Below are positions 9,190 through 19,211 of a stretch of DNA of 64,000 nt, one piece after another. Made by a program: the position numbers and the translations under genes. Where the stretch lies: assembly GCF_019679455.1 (NCBI RefSeq), contig NZ_JAIEZQ010000003.1, forward strand, positions 1-64,000, read 5' to 3'. Source of the DNA: Nocardioides jiangsuensis (lineage in GTDB: Bacteria; Actinomycetota; Actinomycetes; Propionibacteriales; Nocardioidaceae). The notes under the pieces were generated by a model. That model was given only the letters and a program-made list of their open reading frames with translations. It was not told the DNA's origin and did not search any database. Each line of letters opens with the position of its first letter. Within the stretch, counting starts at the first letter, position 1.

Positions 9190-10263
9190 GTGGCACTTTC
9201 CATCAGGCGAGCGGGACTGACCGCGGCCGCCCTTGTCATCGGTGCCGGCGGTCTCGCTGCCTGTGGCGCCAACGAGGCCCAGAACGGATCGGAGGGCGGC
9301 GACGGCGCGAAGAAGATCGCGCTGCTGCTCCCGGAGTCCAAGACCACCCGGTACGAGGCGTTCGACAAGCCTCTGTTCGAGGACAAGGTGGCCGAGCTCT
9401 GCAGCGACTGCGAGGTCGTCTACTTCAACGCCGACCAGGACCCGGCCAAGCAGCAGCAGCAGGTCGAGACCGCGATCACCGACCAGGTCGACGCCATGGT
9501 GCTCGACCCGGTCGACGGTGAGGCCGCCGCGGGTCTGGTCGTCTCGGCGCAGGAGGCCGACATCCCGGTCATCGCCTACGACCGGTTCATCGAGGGCTCC
9601 GACTACTACATGTCCTTCGACAACGCCCAGGTCGGCAAGCTGCAGGCCGAGTCCCTCGTCGAGGCCGTGGGAGGCAGCGGCGGCATCCTCATGCTCAACG
9701 GCGCGCCGACCGACCCGAACGCCGCCCAGTTCAAGGAGGGGGCGCACAGCGTCCTCGACTCCAGCGGGGTCGACATCCTCGCGGAGTACGACAACCCCGA
9801 CTGGAGCCCCGACAACGCGCAGCAGTGGACCACCGACCAGCTCGGCAAGTACGAGCCGGCCGAGGTCAAGGGTGTCTACGCCGCGAACGACGGCCAGGCC
9901 GGCGGTGTGGTCGCAGCGCTGACCGGTGCCGGCATCAGCGCCGACGCGCTCCCGCCGATCACCGGCCAGGACGCCGAGCTCGCCGCGATCCAGCGCATCG
10001 TCGCCGGGGAGCAGTACATGACCATCTACAAGCCGATCAAGGTCGAGGCCGAGAAGGCCGGCGAGATCGCGGTCCAGCTCGCCAACGACGAGAAGATCAC
10101 GGGCACCGAGGACTTCCAAGGCGTCGCGTCGTTCATCTTCGACCCGATCGTCGTGACCCAGGACAACGTCGCCGACACGGTGGTGAAGGACGGGTTCTAC
10201 AGCGTGGACGACATCTGCACCGAGAACTACGCCGACGCCTGCACGCAGGCCGGCCTGTCCTGA
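9190..10263 (+). CDS. Sugar ABC transporter substrate-binding lipoprotein
   Basis: This is the extracellular sugar receptor of an ABC importer, 357 aa. The N-terminus has a lipoprotein signal with lipobox LAAC (Cys25), so the protein is anchored to the membrane by lipid. The rest is a type I periplasmic-binding fold of the ribose/xylose class (ALLLPESKTTRYEAFDKPLF, VEAVGGSGGILMLNGAPTDPNA, YAANDGQAGGVVAAL). AGGAGG lies just before the start. It heads the operon with the ATPase and permease and lies next to a ROK repressor. Xylose or a similar monosaccharide is likely; the exact sugar cannot be read from the sequence. Confidence 0.88.
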   Translation: MALSIRRAGLTAAALVIGAGGLAACGANEAQNGSEGGDGAKKIALLLPESKTTRYEAFDKPLFEDKVAELCSDCEVVYFNADQDPAKQQQQVETAITDQVDAMVLDPVDGEAAAGLVVSAQEADIPVIAYDRFIEGSDYYMSFDNAQVGKLQAESLVEAVGGSGGILMLNGAPTDPNAAQFKEGAHSVLDSSGVDILAEYDNPDWSPDNAQQWTTDQLGKYEPAEVKGVYAANDGQAGGVVAALTGAGISADALPPITGQDAELAAIQRIVAGEQYMTIYKPIKVEAEKAGEIAVQLANDEKITGTEDFQGVASFIFDPIVVTQDNVADTVVKDGFYSVDDICTENYADACTQAGLS

Positions 10264-10277
10264 CCAGCTGACGAAGG

Positions 10278-10308
10278 GGGGTGGCCCGCTGACAAAGCAG
10301 GCCACCCC
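10278..10308 (+). terminator. Intergenic hairpin between the binding protein and ATPase genes
   Basis: Nine-base arms, ggggtggcc (10278-10286) and ggccacccc (10300-10308), lie 15 nt after the binding-protein stop and about 36 nt before the ATPase start. There is no T-run. In such operons this kind of hairpin usually stabilises the receptor message or partly stops read-through, giving excess receptor. That role is inferred. Confidence 0.5.
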
Positions 10309-10344
10309 TGTCACGATCGAACTAGGCGACAACAGGAGGCGGCC

Positions 10345-11172
10345 ATGACCGCGACGACCACTGAGCGCCCCGCCCCCGCGGGCACCGCAGTCCTCTCTCT
10401 GGAGGGCATCAACAAGAGGTTCGGTGCCGTGCAGGCGCTGACCGACGTCAGTCTGGACGTGGCCCCCGGCGAGGTGGTCGCGCTCGTGGGCGACAACGGC
10501 GCGGGCAAGTCGACGCTGATCAAGATCATCTCGGGGGTCTACCAGCCCGACGGCGGCACGATCACGTTCGCCGGCCGGGTGGTGCACGTCGGCGGGCCCA
10601 GCGAGGCCCAGGCGCTGGGCATCTCCACGGTGTTCCAGGACCTCGCCCTGTGCGACAACCTCGACGTGGTGGCCAACCTCTTCCTGGGCCAGGAGAAGGG
10701 GACCGCGGGCTGGCTCGACGAGGTGACCATGGAGAAGGAGTCGTGGCGGCTGCTGCGCACCCTCTCGGCCAAGATCCCGTCGGTGCGCATCCCGATCGCC
10801 TCGCTGTCCGGTGGCCAGCGGCAGACCGTCGCGATCGCCCGCAGCCTCGTGGGCGCGCCGAAGGTGGTCATGCTCGACGAGCCGACCGCGGCCCTCGGCG
10901 TCGCGCAGACCGCGGAGGTCCTCAACCTGATCGAGCGGCTCCGGGAGACCGGTCTCGGGGTCATCCTGGTCAGCCACAACATGGCCGACGTCCAGGCGGT
11001 CGCCGACCGCATCATCGTCCTCCGCCTCGGCCGCAACGCCGCCGAGTTCAACGTCGACGAGACCACGACCGAGCAGCTCGTCGCCGCCATCACCGGCGCC
11101 TCCGACAACGTCGTCGCCGACCGCATCCGCCGCAACCAGGCCGCCCACCATGCAGGAGCCCACGATGCCTGA
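10345..11172 (+). CDS. Sugar ABC transporter ATP-binding protein (single-domain)
   Basis: This is the cytoplasmic ATPase of the sugar importer, 275 aa. AGGAGG precedes the ATG. It has one complete nucleotide-binding domain: Walker A GDNGAGKST (residues 49-57), signature LSGGQRQ, Walker B VVMLDEP and the switch histidine in LVSHNM. Many carbohydrate-importer ATPases of the ribose/xylose class have two fused domains of about 500 aa. This one has a single domain, as in FrcA-type systems, so it should work as a homodimer. The stop overlaps the permease start. Confidence 0.9.
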   Translation: MTATTTERPAPAGTAVLSLEGINKRFGAVQALTDVSLDVAPGEVVALVGDNGAGKSTLIKIISGVYQPDGGTITFAGRVVHVGGPSEAQALGISTVFQDLALCDNLDVVANLFLGQEKGTAGWLDEVTMEKESWRLLRTLSAKIPSVRIPIASLSGGQRQTVAIARSLVGAPKVVMLDEPTAALGVAQTAEVLNLIERLRETGLGVILVSHNMADVQAVADRIIVLRLGRNAAEFNVDETTTEQLVAAITGASDNVVADRIRRNQAAHHAGAHDA

Positions 11173-12469
11173 GGCAACCCCGACGACCCCGAAGAACCCG
11201 ACGACCGCGCCGACGGTGCAGGACGAGATGAGCCCGGCCGTTCCCATCCCCGCCGACCTCAGCGACGAGCGGCTCGTGCACGCCCGCGGGGTGCGGGGAG
11301 CCCTCGACAGCTTCACCCGCAAGGTCCGCGGCGGTGACCTGGGCAGCCTGCCCGTGATCATCGGGCTCATCGTGATCTCGCTGGTGTTCTACGCGCAGGA
11401 GCCGACGTTCCTGTCCTCCCGCACCCTCGTGAACATCACCCTCTTCGCCGCGCCCATCGGCATCATCGCGATCGGCGTGGTGCTGGTCCTGCTGCTCGGC
11501 GAGATCGACCTGTCGGTCGGCTCGGTCAGCGGCCTGGCCGCGTCCGTGATGGCCGTGATGGTGGTCTACGAGGGCTACTCGCTGTTCGTGTCGATCCTCG
11601 CGGGCGCGCTGACCGGCCTCGCGATCGGCGTGCTCTACGCGGTGCTGTTCACCAAGGTCGGCGTCCCGAGCTTCGTGATCACCCTGGCCGGCCTGCTGGG
11701 CTTCCTGGGTCTGCAGCTCGTGGTGCTGGGCAAGAACGGCACGGTGAACCTGCCTCCGGACTCCCGTCTGGTCGAGTTCGCCCGGAGCTCGTTCGTCACC
11801 GGCGTCGCGTCGTACGTCCTGGTCCTGGTGGTGGCGGTCGGGTACGGCGCCGCGCTGCTGTGGAGCATCCGCCGCCGCACGGCCGCCGGGCTCTCCGCAC
11901 CGTCCCTGGTGAGCGTCGCGGTCAGGACCGGGCTGCTCGCCGGTGGCCTGCTCTACCTGACCTACTACCTCAACATCGACCGCGGCCTGGGCTACCTGCC
12001 GCTGCTGTTCGTCGCGCTCGTCGTGCTCATGGACCTGCTGCTCCGCAAGACCACGTGGGGGCGTCACGTGTTCGCGGTCGGCGGCAACGTCGAGGCCGCC
12101 CGCCGGTCCGGCATCCGGGTCACCCGGGTGTACCTCTCGGTGTTCGCGCTGACCGGGCTGTTCGCGGCGATCGGTGGGCTGCTGGCCGCCGCCCAGCTCA
12201 CCTCGGTGTCGCAGGCCAGCGGTGGCACCGACACCAACCTGACCGCGATCGCGGCGGCCGTGATCGGCGGCACCAGCCTCTTCGGTGGCCGCGGCACCGC
12301 CTACGCGGCGCTCCTGGGCATCATCGTGCTCCAGTCGATCCAGACCGGGCTGAACGTGATCGGCGTCGACTCGTCGGTGCGCTACATGGTCACCGGTGCG
12401 GTGCTCCTCCTCGCGGTGTCGATCGACTCGGTCTCGCGGAGGGCGCGTTCGAGCAGCGGACGCGGCTGA
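11165..12469 (+). CDS. Sugar ABC transporter permease
   Basis: This is the membrane channel of the sugar importer, 434 aa, with many hydrophobic segments of the RbsC/XylH class. The late motif GTSLFGGRGT is typical. The ATG at 11165 is preferred because AGGAG lies six bases upstream; an ATG at 11150 in the same frame is possible but lacks a ribosome site. It overlaps the ATPase gene by eight bases, showing translational coupling. The length is closer to XylH (about 390) than to RbsC (about 320), because of an extended polar N-terminus and extra central segments. Confidence 0.88.
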   Translation: MPEATPTTPKNPTTAPTVQDEMSPAVPIPADLSDERLVHARGVRGALDSFTRKVRGGDLGSLPVIIGLIVISLVFYAQEPTFLSSRTLVNITLFAAPIGIIAIGVVLVLLLGEIDLSVGSVSGLAASVMAVMVVYEGYSLFVSILAGALTGLAIGVLYAVLFTKVGVPSFVITLAGLLGFLGLQLVVLGKNGTVNLPPDSRLVEFARSSFVTGVASYVLVLVVAVGYGAALLWSIRRRTAAGLSAPSLVSVAVRTGLLAGGLLYLTYYLNIDRGLGYLPLLFVALVVLMDLLLRKTTWGRHVFAVGGNVEAARRSGIRVTRVYLSVFALTGLFAAIGGLLAAAQLTSVSQASGGTDTNLTAIAAAVIGGTSLFGGRGTAYAALLGIIVLQSIQTGLNVIGVDSSVRYMVTGAVLLLAVSIDSVSRRARSSSGRG

Positions 12470-12478
12470 CGCCGTACT

Positions 12479-12528
12479 GCGGACAGGCGGCGGCCGGGGC
12501 CCTGGGCTCCCGGCCGCCGCCTCGTCCG
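12479..12528 (+). terminator. Terminator hairpin of the sugar importer operon
   Basis: Perfect 13-bp arms, ggcggcggccggg (12486-12498) and cccggccgccgcc (12509-12521), with an outer cggac/gtccg pair, begin about 10 nt after the permease stop. There is no T-run. Confidence 0.7.
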
Positions 12529-12631
12529 TTACCGGGGTCCATGCCGGCCGGCCGGGCACAGGAGTGTGAGAGGGTGCGGTCGGTCCGCGGCCGGCGGTCC
12601 GGCCGGCACGACGCACGAGAGGGGTGCCGAC

Positions 12632-13183
12632 GTGGAGGAGCAGGGTCTGGCCGGGGAGTACGGGATCCGCGAGCTCTGCGCGGAGGACGCCGCCCCGGTG
12701 CTGGCGGCGTACCTGCGCAACCGCGAGCACCTCGCGCCCTACGAGCCCGACCGCGGCGACGGGTACCTCACCCTCGAGGGTCAGCGGGCCGCGGTCGCCG
12801 AGCGGCTGGACGGCATCCGGGCCGGGCAGGCGGCGTCCTGGGTGCTCACCCACGGGGACGACGTCGTGGGCCGGGTCAACCTGAGCACGATCGTGCGCGG
12901 CATCTTCCGGAGCGCGAGCGTCGGCTACTGGGTCGACCGCGACCACGTCGGGCGGGGGCTGGCCACGGCGGCGGTCGGGTACGTGTGCGGCGCCGCCCTC
13001 GACCTCGGCCTGCACCGGCTCCAGGCGGGTACCTACCCCGACAACGTCGGCTCGCAGACGGTGCTGCTCAGGAACGGCTTCACGCTGATCGGCCCGGCGC
13101 CGGCGTACCTGTTCATCGCCGGGGAGTGGCGCGACCACCTGCTCTACCAGCGGGTGCTGCACGACCGCCCGCCAGTGGGCTGA
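12632..13183 (+). CDS. GNAT acetyltransferase, RimJ/RimL type
   Basis: This is a 183-aa acetyl-CoA-dependent N-acetyltransferase. The GTG at 12632 is chosen because AGAGGGG lies seven bases before it and the fold begins immediately (YGIRELCAEDAAPVLAAYL). The acetyl-CoA loop is DHVGRGLATAAV, preceded by GYWVDRD, the usual RimJ/RimL order; NVGSQTVLLRNGF follows. Targets in this family include ribosomal protein N-termini and small amines, and the substrate here is unknown. It is a single gene facing fbiC tail to tail. Confidence 0.85.
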   Translation: MEEQGLAGEYGIRELCAEDAAPVLAAYLRNREHLAPYEPDRGDGYLTLEGQRAAVAERLDGIRAGQAASWVLTHGDDVVGRVNLSTIVRGIFRSASVGYWVDRDHVGRGLATAAVGYVCGAALDLGLHRLQAGTYPDNVGSQTVLLRNGFTLIGPAPAYLFIAGEWRDHLLYQRVLHDRPPVG

Positions 13184-13235
13184 ACCCGCCTCCGCGCGCC
13201 GGAGACCGCCGTACGGCGGCCCATGGAGGTCGCGG

Positions 13236-15977
13236 TCAGGCGGCCGTCCGGTCCACCGGTCCGTAGGTGGTGGTGCGCTGGCGGACCGGCCGGCCGATGC
13301 CGGCACCGATCTCCTCGAGCTCCGCCACGCTCTTCGCCGAGCCGTGCTCGGAGCCGGCCATCCGCGAGATGGTCTCCTCCATCAGCGTCCCGCCGAGGTC
13401 GTTGGCGCCGGCCCGCAGCATCGCCTGCGTGCCCGCGACGCCGAGCTTGACCCACGACGTCTGGATGTTGTCGATCCGCCCGTGCAGCATGATCCGCGCC
13501 ATCGCGTGCACGGCCAGGTTGTCCCGCATGGTGGGGCCGGGCCGGGCCACGCCCGCCAGGTAGATCGGGGCGCTGTGGTGCACGAACGGCAGCGGCACGA
13601 ACTCGGTGAAGCCACCGGTCTCGTCCTGGATCCGGGACAGCACCCGAAGGTGCCTCACCCAGTGCGCGGGGTTGTCCACGTGGCCGTACATCATCGTCGA
13701 GCTCGACCGCAGGCCCACCTGGTGAGCGGTGGTGACCACGTCGACCCAGGTGGAGGTCGGCAGCTTGCCCTTGGTCAGGATCCAGCGCACGTCGTCGTCC
13801 AGGATCTCCGCGGCCGTGCCGGGGATGGTGTCCAGCCCGGACTCCTTCGCGCGCACCAGCCAGTCACGGACCGACAGGCCGGTGCGGGTGGCGCCGTTGA
13901 CGACCTCCATCGGGGAGAACGCGTGTACGTGCATCGCCGGCACGCGTGCCTTCACCGCGGCGGCGAGGTCGAAGTACGCCGTCCCGGGCAGCTCCGGGTC
14001 GATGCCGCCCTGCATGCACACCTCGGTCGCGCCGTCGGCCCACGCCTGTTCGGCGCGGTCGGCCACCTCGTCGAGGGAGAGCGTGTAGGCGTCGGCGTCG
14101 GTACGGCGCTGGGCGAACGCGCAGAACCGGCAGCCGGTGTAGCAGACGTTGGTGAAGTTGATGTTGCGGTTGAGCACGTAGGTGACGTCGTCACCGACCA
14201 CGTCGCGGCGCAGGTCGTCGGCGATCCGGGCCACCTCGCGGAGGGCCGCGCCGTCGGCGGTCATCAGGGTGAGCGCCTGGGCGTCGGTGAGGGCCCGCGG
14301 GTCGCTCTCGGCGACCGCCAGCGCGGCCCGGGTGTCGCCGTCGAGCCGTCCGGAGGCGTCGGCCGAGCTGGGCGCCGAAGCGGGCCCGGGCACCCGGCCT
14401 CGCTCGTTCCTCGCTCGGCTGCCAGGCCCGTCCACGCCCGGGCCCCCTCCGTCGCCGGGCCCGGCCGCCGCAGCCGCGGGCTCCGGGCTCCGGCCGTCCA
14501 CGCCCGGGCCCCCTCCGTCGCCGCGCCCGGCCACCGCGGGCCCCGCCGCCTCCGGGGTCCGGCCGTCCTCGGCAGTCGACCGGGCGGCTACCTGCTCGCG
14601 GAGGAGGGCCCAGTCGCCGTAGACGGAGTCGAAGTCGTCGCGGCGGTCGGAGGTGCGGCCGTCGGTGTCGATGGACTCGTGGAGGTCGGTGCGGCCGGTG
14701 GAGGTGGTGAGCGCGAAGCCGCCGTCGGGCTCCTGCCAGGGGAGACCGGTGGGGCGTGCGCCGGGGCAGGCGAGCCCGTCGGCGGTGGCGAGCGCGGCGA
14801 CGTGGCCGCTGACCCGCGGGTCGAGCCACGGCTCGCCGGCGCGCACGTACTCCGGGTGCACGGTGAGCCGCTCGGCGAGGGAGAAGCCGGCGGCCTCGGT
14901 CACCGAGCGGAGCCGCTCGAGGGAGGGCCAGGGCCGCTCGGGGTTCACGTGGTCGGGGGTGAGCGGGGAGACCCCGCCCCAGTCGTCCACGCCGGCGCCG
15001 AGCAGGGCGGTGCACTCGGCGAGGTCGACCAGGTTCGGCGGGGCCTGCACGCGCATCCTCGGCCCGAGCACGATGCGGGCGACGGCGATCGTGGCGAGGT
15101 ACTCCTCGAGGCCGAGGTCCGCCGAGGTTCGCATGGCGGTGTCCGGCTTGGCCCGGAAGTTCTGCACGATCACCTCCTGCACGGCGCCGTACTGCCGGGC
15201 CACCTTGCGGATCGCGAAGACCGACTCGGCCCGCTCGGTCAGGTTCTCGCCGATGCCGACCAGGATCCCGGTCGTGAACGGCACGTTGAGCCGCCCGGCG
15301 TCCTCGAGCACCCTCAGCCGCACCGCCGGGTCCTTGTCGGGGGAGCCGTGGTGGGCCAGGCCCTTCTCGGTGAACAGCCGGGTCGAGGTGGTCTCCAGCA
15401 TCATCCCCAGCGACGGGGCGACCGGCTTGAGCCGGCCGATCTCCTCCCAGGACAAGACGCCGGGGTTGAGGTGGGGCAGCAGCCCGGTCTCCTCGAGCAC
15501 CCGGACCGCCATCGCCCGGAGGTAGTCGAGCGTGGAGTCGTAGCCGTGCTCGTCTAGCCACCGCGCCGCCGCCGGCCAGCGGTCCTCGGGCCGGTCGCCG
15601 AGCGTGAACAGCGCCTCCTTGCAGCCGAGGGCGGCGCCCTGCCGGGCGATCTCCACGACCTCGTCGGGGGACAGGTAGGGGGACTGCCCCGCGGCGGCGA
15701 GCTTGTTCGGGGTGGTCACGAACGTGCAGTAGTGGCAGCGGTCGCGGCACAGCCGGGTGAGCGGGATGAACACCTTCGGCGAGTAGGTCACCACGCCGGG
15801 ACGGCCCGCCGCCTCGAGCCCGGCGTCGCGCACCCGCGCGGCCGTCCGGCACAGCGCCTCGAGGTCGTCGCCGCGGGCGGCCAGGAGTACGGCGGCCTCC
15901 GCGACGTCGAGGGTCGCGCCGCGCTCGGCCCGGGCCAGGGCGCGACGCGTCGCCTGGGGGGTCACGGGTGCATCCAT
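13236..15977 (-). CDS. fbiC: FO synthase FbiC (bifunctional, two radical SAM domains)
   Basis: FbiC makes 7,8-didemethyl-8-hydroxy-5-deazariboflavin (FO), the chromophore of coenzyme F420, from tyrosine and a ribityl-uracil. It is 913 aa from the ATG at 15977, with AGGAG nine bases upstream. The CofG-like half has the first radical SAM cluster C-x3-C-x2-C at Cys77/81/84. The CofH-like half has the second at Cys612/616/619 (CYTGCRFC). The ending RQRTTTY is conserved. The mycobacterial protein is about 856 aa; the extra length is a Gly/Pro/Ala-rich linker at about residues 465-540 containing a duplicated [10 protein letters not shown] unit. The upstream frame stays open far into fadD, but that part is not FbiC. 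Confidence 0.96.
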   Translation of the reverse strand: MDAPVTPQATRRALARAERGATLDVAEAAVLLAARGDDLEALCRTAARVRDAGLEAAGRPGVVTYSPKVFIPLTRLCRDRCHYCTFVTTPNKLAAAGQSPYLSPDEVVEIARQGAALGCKEALFTLGDRPEDRWPAAARWLDEHGYDSTLDYLRAMAVRVLEETGLLPHLNPGVLSWEEIGRLKPVAPSLGMMLETTSTRLFTEKGLAHHGSPDKDPAVRLRVLEDAGRLNVPFTTGILVGIGENLTERAESVFAIRKVARQYGAVQEVIVQNFRAKPDTAMRTSADLGLEEYLATIAVARIVLGPRMRVQAPPNLVDLAECTALLGAGVDDWGGVSPLTPDHVNPERPWPSLERLRSVTEAAGFSLAERLTVHPEYVRAGEPWLDPRVSGHVAALATADGLACPGARPTGLPWQEPDGGFALTTSTGRTDLHESIDTDGRTSDRRDDFDSVYGDWALLREQVAARSTAEDGRTPEAAGPAVAGRGDGGGPGVDGRSPEPAAAAAGPGDGGGPGVDGPGSRARNERGRVPGPASAPSSADASGRLDGDTRAALAVAESDPRALTDAQALTLMTADGAALREVARIADDLRRDVVGDDVTYVLNRNINFTNVCYTGCRFCAFAQRRTDADAYTLSLDEVADRAEQAWADGATEVCMQGGIDPELPGTAYFDLAAAVKARVPAMHVHAFSPMEVVNGATRTGLSVRDWLVRAKESGLDTIPGTAAEILDDDVRWILTKGKLPTSTWVDVVTTAHQVGLRSSSTMMYGHVDNPAHWVRHLRVLSRIQDETGGFTEFVPLPFVHHSAPIYLAGVARPGPTMRDNLAVHAMARIMLHGRIDNIQTSWVKLGVAGTQAMLRAGANDLGGTLMEETISRMAGSEHGSAKSVAELEEIGAGIGRPVRQRTTTYGPVDRTAA
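14429..14532. repeat. Direct repeat inside the fbiC linker
   Basis: Two 38-base copies, at 14429-14466 and 14495-14532, are nearly identical and lie 66 bases (22 codons) apart, so the reading frame is kept. They encode the twice-repeated [10 protein letters not shown] in the linker. Just before them on the plus strand is ctcgctcgttcctcgctcgg, a simple GAGC/GAACG-rich element. Confidence 0.75.
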
Positions 15978-16111
15978 GAAAGGGGACTCCTCGACGTCGC
16001 CGGGGTCCGCGCCCTCGATCGCGTTCAGCCGCTCCATCCGGCGCCGGACCATCGCTGCTCCCGGCAACGTATCCAACTGCTCCAAGGTCAGGTTCACCAG
16101 TGCGAACCGGT

Positions 16112-17962
16112 TCAGGAGTACAGCCGCTCCAGGACCTCCTGGTACTTCGCGTGCACCACCCGGCGCTTGAGCTTCAGGGTGGGGGTGAGCTCCTCGCTCT
16201 CCGCGGTCCACTCGACCGGGAGCAGCTCGAACTTCTTGACCTGCTCCGGCCGCGAGAGGCGCTCGTTCGCGGCGTCGACCGACTGCTGCACGAGCGCACG
16301 GACCTGCGGGTTGCGGGCCAGGTCGGCGAGGTCGGTGAACTCGATGCCGTTGCGCCGGGCGACCTGCGGCGCGACCTCCCCGTCGAGGGTGAGCACCGCG
16401 ACGCAGTAGGGCCGGCCCTCGCCGAACACCAGCGCGTGCCCGACCAGCGGGCTCTCCTTGAGGTAGTTCTCGATGTTGGACGGCGCGATGTTCTTGCCGG
16501 CGGAGGTGATGATCATCTCCTTCTTCCGGTCCACGACGTAGAAGAAGCCGTCCTCGTCGCACTGGCCGATGTCGCCGGTGTGCAGCCACCCCTCCTCGTC
16601 GATGAGCTGCCGGGTGGCGTCCTCGGCCTTGAAGTAGCCGGGCGTGGACACCGGGCCCCGGACCAGGATCTCCCGGTCGTCGCCGAGGCGGACCTCGACG
16701 CCGGGCAGGGGCCGGCCGACGCTGCCGAGCCGGAACTGGTCCGGGCCGTTGCCGGTCACCACGGCGCTGGTCTCGGTCATCCCGTAGACGTCGTAGATGG
16801 ACAGCCCGAGGCCGGCGAAGAAGCGGGCCACCTCGAGCGGCATCGGTGCGGCGGCGCTGGCCGCCCACTCCACCCGGTCGAGGCCGAGCAGCGACCGGAT
16901 CGGACGGAGCACGGCGGCGTCCATCGCGCGGAACTCCTCCGCGAGCTCGGGCGAGGTCTGCTCGCCGGTCTGCAGCGACTCGACGTACCGCAGGCCGACG
17001 TCCATCGCCTTGGCGACCGCGGCGACCTTCTGCTCGTCGGTCTCGGCGGACAGCAGGGCGGAGACGCCGGTGCGGACCTTCTCCCAGACCCGGGGCACCC
17101 CGAAGAACCGGGTCGGGTGCACCTCCCCGAGCGCGCCGACGAGCAGCGCCGGGTCGCCGACCAGGTGCACGTGGCCGCCCTGGTACTGCGGGATGTAGAT
17201 GCCCAGCATCCGCTCGGCGATGTGCGCGAAGGGCAGGTACGACACCGTCACACCCGGCTCGCGCATCCCGCTGACATCGAGAGAGCTCTCGGTCTCGAAC
17301 AGGATGTTGCGGTGGGTGAGCACCACGCCCTTCGGGTTCCCGGTGGTGCCCGAGGTGTAGAGGATCGTCAGCGGGTCCTCCGGGCGCACCGAGCGCCACA
17401 GGTCGTCGTACCGGCCGGGGTCCGCGGCCCGCGCCGCGCGGCCGCGCTCCAGCAGGTCGGTCCAGCCCACGAACCGGGCGTCGTCGGCGGGGAGGGCGGC
17501 GTCGTCGATGACCACGACCGCCGCGATGCTCGGGCACCCCTCGAGCGCGAGCCGCCACCGGGCGAGCTGGTCGGCGCCCTCGAGGACGACCACCGACGGC
17601 TGGGCGTGGCCGGCGACGTAGGCGACCTGCTCCGGAGCCAGGGTCGCGTAGACCGACATCGGGATCCCGCCCGCGTGCACCCCGGCGAAGTCGGCGAGGA
17701 CGTGCTCGGTCCGGTTCGAGGCCATCACCGCGACCGTGCCGTGCGGCGCGAGCCCGAGGGCGACGTAGCCGGCCGCGAGGTCGAGGGTCTGCTCCCGGAC
17801 CTCGTCCCACGACAGCGTCCGCCAGCCCTCGCTCACGCCGACCTTGTCGGAGTACGCCGGCGCGCCGCCCCGCTCCGCGACGGTCCAGGCGAGCGCCGTG
17901 CAGAACGTCTGCCCCTCGATCCGCTGCTCGATCTCTGCGCGCTGCTCCAGGACGTCGCTCAT
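16112..17962 (-). CDS. Long-chain fatty-acid-CoA ligase (FadD15-like AMP-forming synthetase)
   Basis: This 616-aa enzyme activates a fatty acid to its CoA thioester through an acyl-adenylate. The ATG at 17962 (MSDVLEQ) has GGAG seven bases upstream. The AMP-binding P-loop is [12 protein letters not shown]. The second core motif is YDVYGMTET, followed by the GWLHTGDIG and DRKKEMI motifs. The length is normal for bacterial long-chain synthetases. It lies between the acyl-CoA dehydrogenase and fbiC on the same strand, with gaps of about 110-135 nt, so co-transcription is likely but not certain. The preferred chain length cannot be judged. Confidence 0.92.
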   Translation of the reverse strand: MSDVLEQRAEIEQRIEGQTFCTALAWTVAERGGAPAYSDKVGVSEGWRTLSWDEVREQTLDLAAGYVALGLAPHGTVAVMASNRTEHVLADFAGVHAGGIPMSVYATLAPEQVAYVAGHAQPSVVVLEGADQLARWRLALEGCPSIAAVVVIDDAALPADDARFVGWTDLLERGRAARAADPGRYDDLWRSVRPEDPLTILYTSGTTGNPKGVVLTHRNILFETESSLDVSGMREPGVTVSYLPFAHIAERMLGIYIPQYQGGHVHLVGDPALLVGALGEVHPTRFFGVPRVWEKVRTGVSALLSAETDEQKVAAVAKAMDVGLRYVESLQTGEQTSPELAEEFRAMDAAVLRPIRSLLGLDRVEWAASAAAPMPLEVARFFAGLGLSIYDVYGMTETSAVVTGNGPDQFRLGSVGRPLPGVEVRLGDDREILVRGPVSTPGYFKAEDATRQLIDEEGWLHTGDIGQCDEDGFFYVVDRKKEMIITSAGKNIAPSNIENYLKESPLVGHALVFGEGRPYCVAVLTLDGEVAPQVARRNGIEFTDLADLARNPQVRALVQQSVDAANERLSRPEQVKKFELLPVEWTAESEELTPTLKLKRRVVHAKYQEVLERLYS

Positions 17963-18069
17963 GCGTGGTCTCCGTTTCGCGGGTCGGGTGGCCGGTGGGA
18001 CCGGTAGGCCGATCCTCGGGGCGCGGCGGTCCCTTCCGCAATACCCCCGGACACGCGCATTCCGCCCCG

Positions 18070-19209
18070 CTAGATCCCGAGCGAGCGGCCGATGATCTCC
18101 TTCTGGATCTCCGTGGTGCCGCCGTAGATCGTCTGGATCCGGCTGTCCACGTAGGCCCGGGCGATCGGGTACTCCATCATGTAGCCGTAGCCGCCGTGCA
18201 GCTGCACGGCCCGGTCGACGAGCTTGTTCTGCAGCTCGGTGGTCCACCACTTCGCCATCGACGCCAGCTTCGCGTCGAGCTCGCCGCGGTTGTGCCGCTG
18301 CACGCAGTCGTCCACGAACACCCGGGCGATGTGCGCCTCGGTGGCCATCTCCGCGATCAGGAACCGGTTGTGCTGGAACTTCCCGATCGGGCGGCCGAAC
18401 GCCTCGCGCTCCTTGGCGTAGGCGAGCGACAGGTCCAGGATGTGCTCGCAGGCCGCGGCGGCGATCATCGCGATGGAGAGCCGCTCCTGGGGGAGGTTCT
18501 GCATCAGCGACACGAAGCCGCTGCCCTCCTCGCCGAGCAGGTTCTCCTTCGGGACGACGACGTCGTCGAAGAACAGCTCGGCGGTGTCCTGCGCCTTGAG
18601 GCCCATCTTGTCCAGGTTGCGGCCGCGCTCGAAGCCGTCCATGCCGCGCTCGACGACGAGCAGGCTGATCCCCTTGTGCCCGGCCCCGGCGTCGGTGCGG
18701 GCGACCACGATCACCAGGTCGGCGAGGATGCCGTTGCTGATGAAGGTCTTGGACCCGTTGAGCACGTAGTGGTCGCCCTTGTCGACCGCCGTGGTCCGGA
18801 TGCCCTGCAGGTCGCTGCCGGCGCCGGGCTCGGTCATCGCGATCGCGCTGATCGTCTCGCCGCTGACCAGGCCGGGGAGCCAGCGCCGCTTCTGCTCGTC
18901 GGTGCCGAGGCTGCTGAGGTAGGGGACGATGATGTCGGTGTGCACCGGGAAGCCGGGGCCGCTCGCGCCGCACCGGCTGAGCTCCTCGGCCATCACCATG
19001 TTGTAGCGGAAGTCCTTGACCCCGGCGCCGCCGTACTCCTCGTCGACGTCGAAGCAGAGCAGGCCGAGCGCGCCGGCCTTGGTCCAGAGCTCGCGGGGGA
19101 CCATGCCGTCCTTCTCCCACTGCTCGTGGTGGGGGACGACCTCCTTCTCCAGGAACGACCGGACCGTGGAGCGGAACGACTCGTGCTCGTCCTCGAAGAT
19201 CGCGCGCAT
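18070..19209 (-). CDS. Acyl-CoA dehydrogenase
   Basis: This FAD enzyme introduces a 2,3-double bond in an acyl-CoA; it is 379 aa, normal for the family. Both signatures are present: [15 protein letters not shown] in the FAD-binding middle domain and, near the C-terminus, [16 protein letters not shown] followed by [12 protein letters not shown]. The start MRAIFEDEH lies two bases beyond the stop of the upstream LLM gene, so the two are translated together. An in-frame ATG 15 bases earlier is also possible. The pairing with an acyl-CoA ligase suggests oxidation of a fatty or branched acid. Confidence 0.92.
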   Translation of the reverse strand: MRAIFEDEHESFRSTVRSFLEKEVVPHHEQWEKDGMVPRELWTKAGALGLLCFDVDEEYGGAGVKDFRYNMVMAEELSRCGASGPGFPVHTDIIVPYLSSLGTDEQKRRWLPGLVSGETISAIAMTEPGAGSDLQGIRTTAVDKGDHYVLNGSKTFISNGILADLVIVVARTDAGAGHKGISLLVVERGMDGFERGRNLDKMGLKAQDTAELFFDDVVVPKENLLGEEGSGFVSLMQNLPQERLSIAMIAAAACEHILDLSLAYAKEREAFGRPIGKFQHNRFLIAEMATEAHIARVFVDDCVQRHNRGELDAKLASMAKWWTTELQNKLVDRAVQLHGGYGYMMEYPIARAYVDSRIQTIYGGTTEIQKEIIGRSLGI

Positions 19210-19211
19210 GG

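Noticed and set aside
9049-11370. A 773-codon leftward frame opposite the sugar importer genes.
   Set aside because: It is antisense to well-supported receptor and ATPase genes, and its translation is repetitive Val/Gly/Leu/Asp.
14380-14540. CRISPR-like or mobile element repeats near the fbiC linker.
   Set aside because: There are only two copies, in frame, inside a coding region, with no spacer structure or inverted ends.
13236-18041. A single leftward reading frame of 1601 codons covering fbiC and most of the fadD region.
   Set aside because: Only the part from 15977 down matches FbiC. The upstream part is Arg/Gly/Ala-rich, has no family match and is the shadow of fadD in another frame, a usual effect of high GC.
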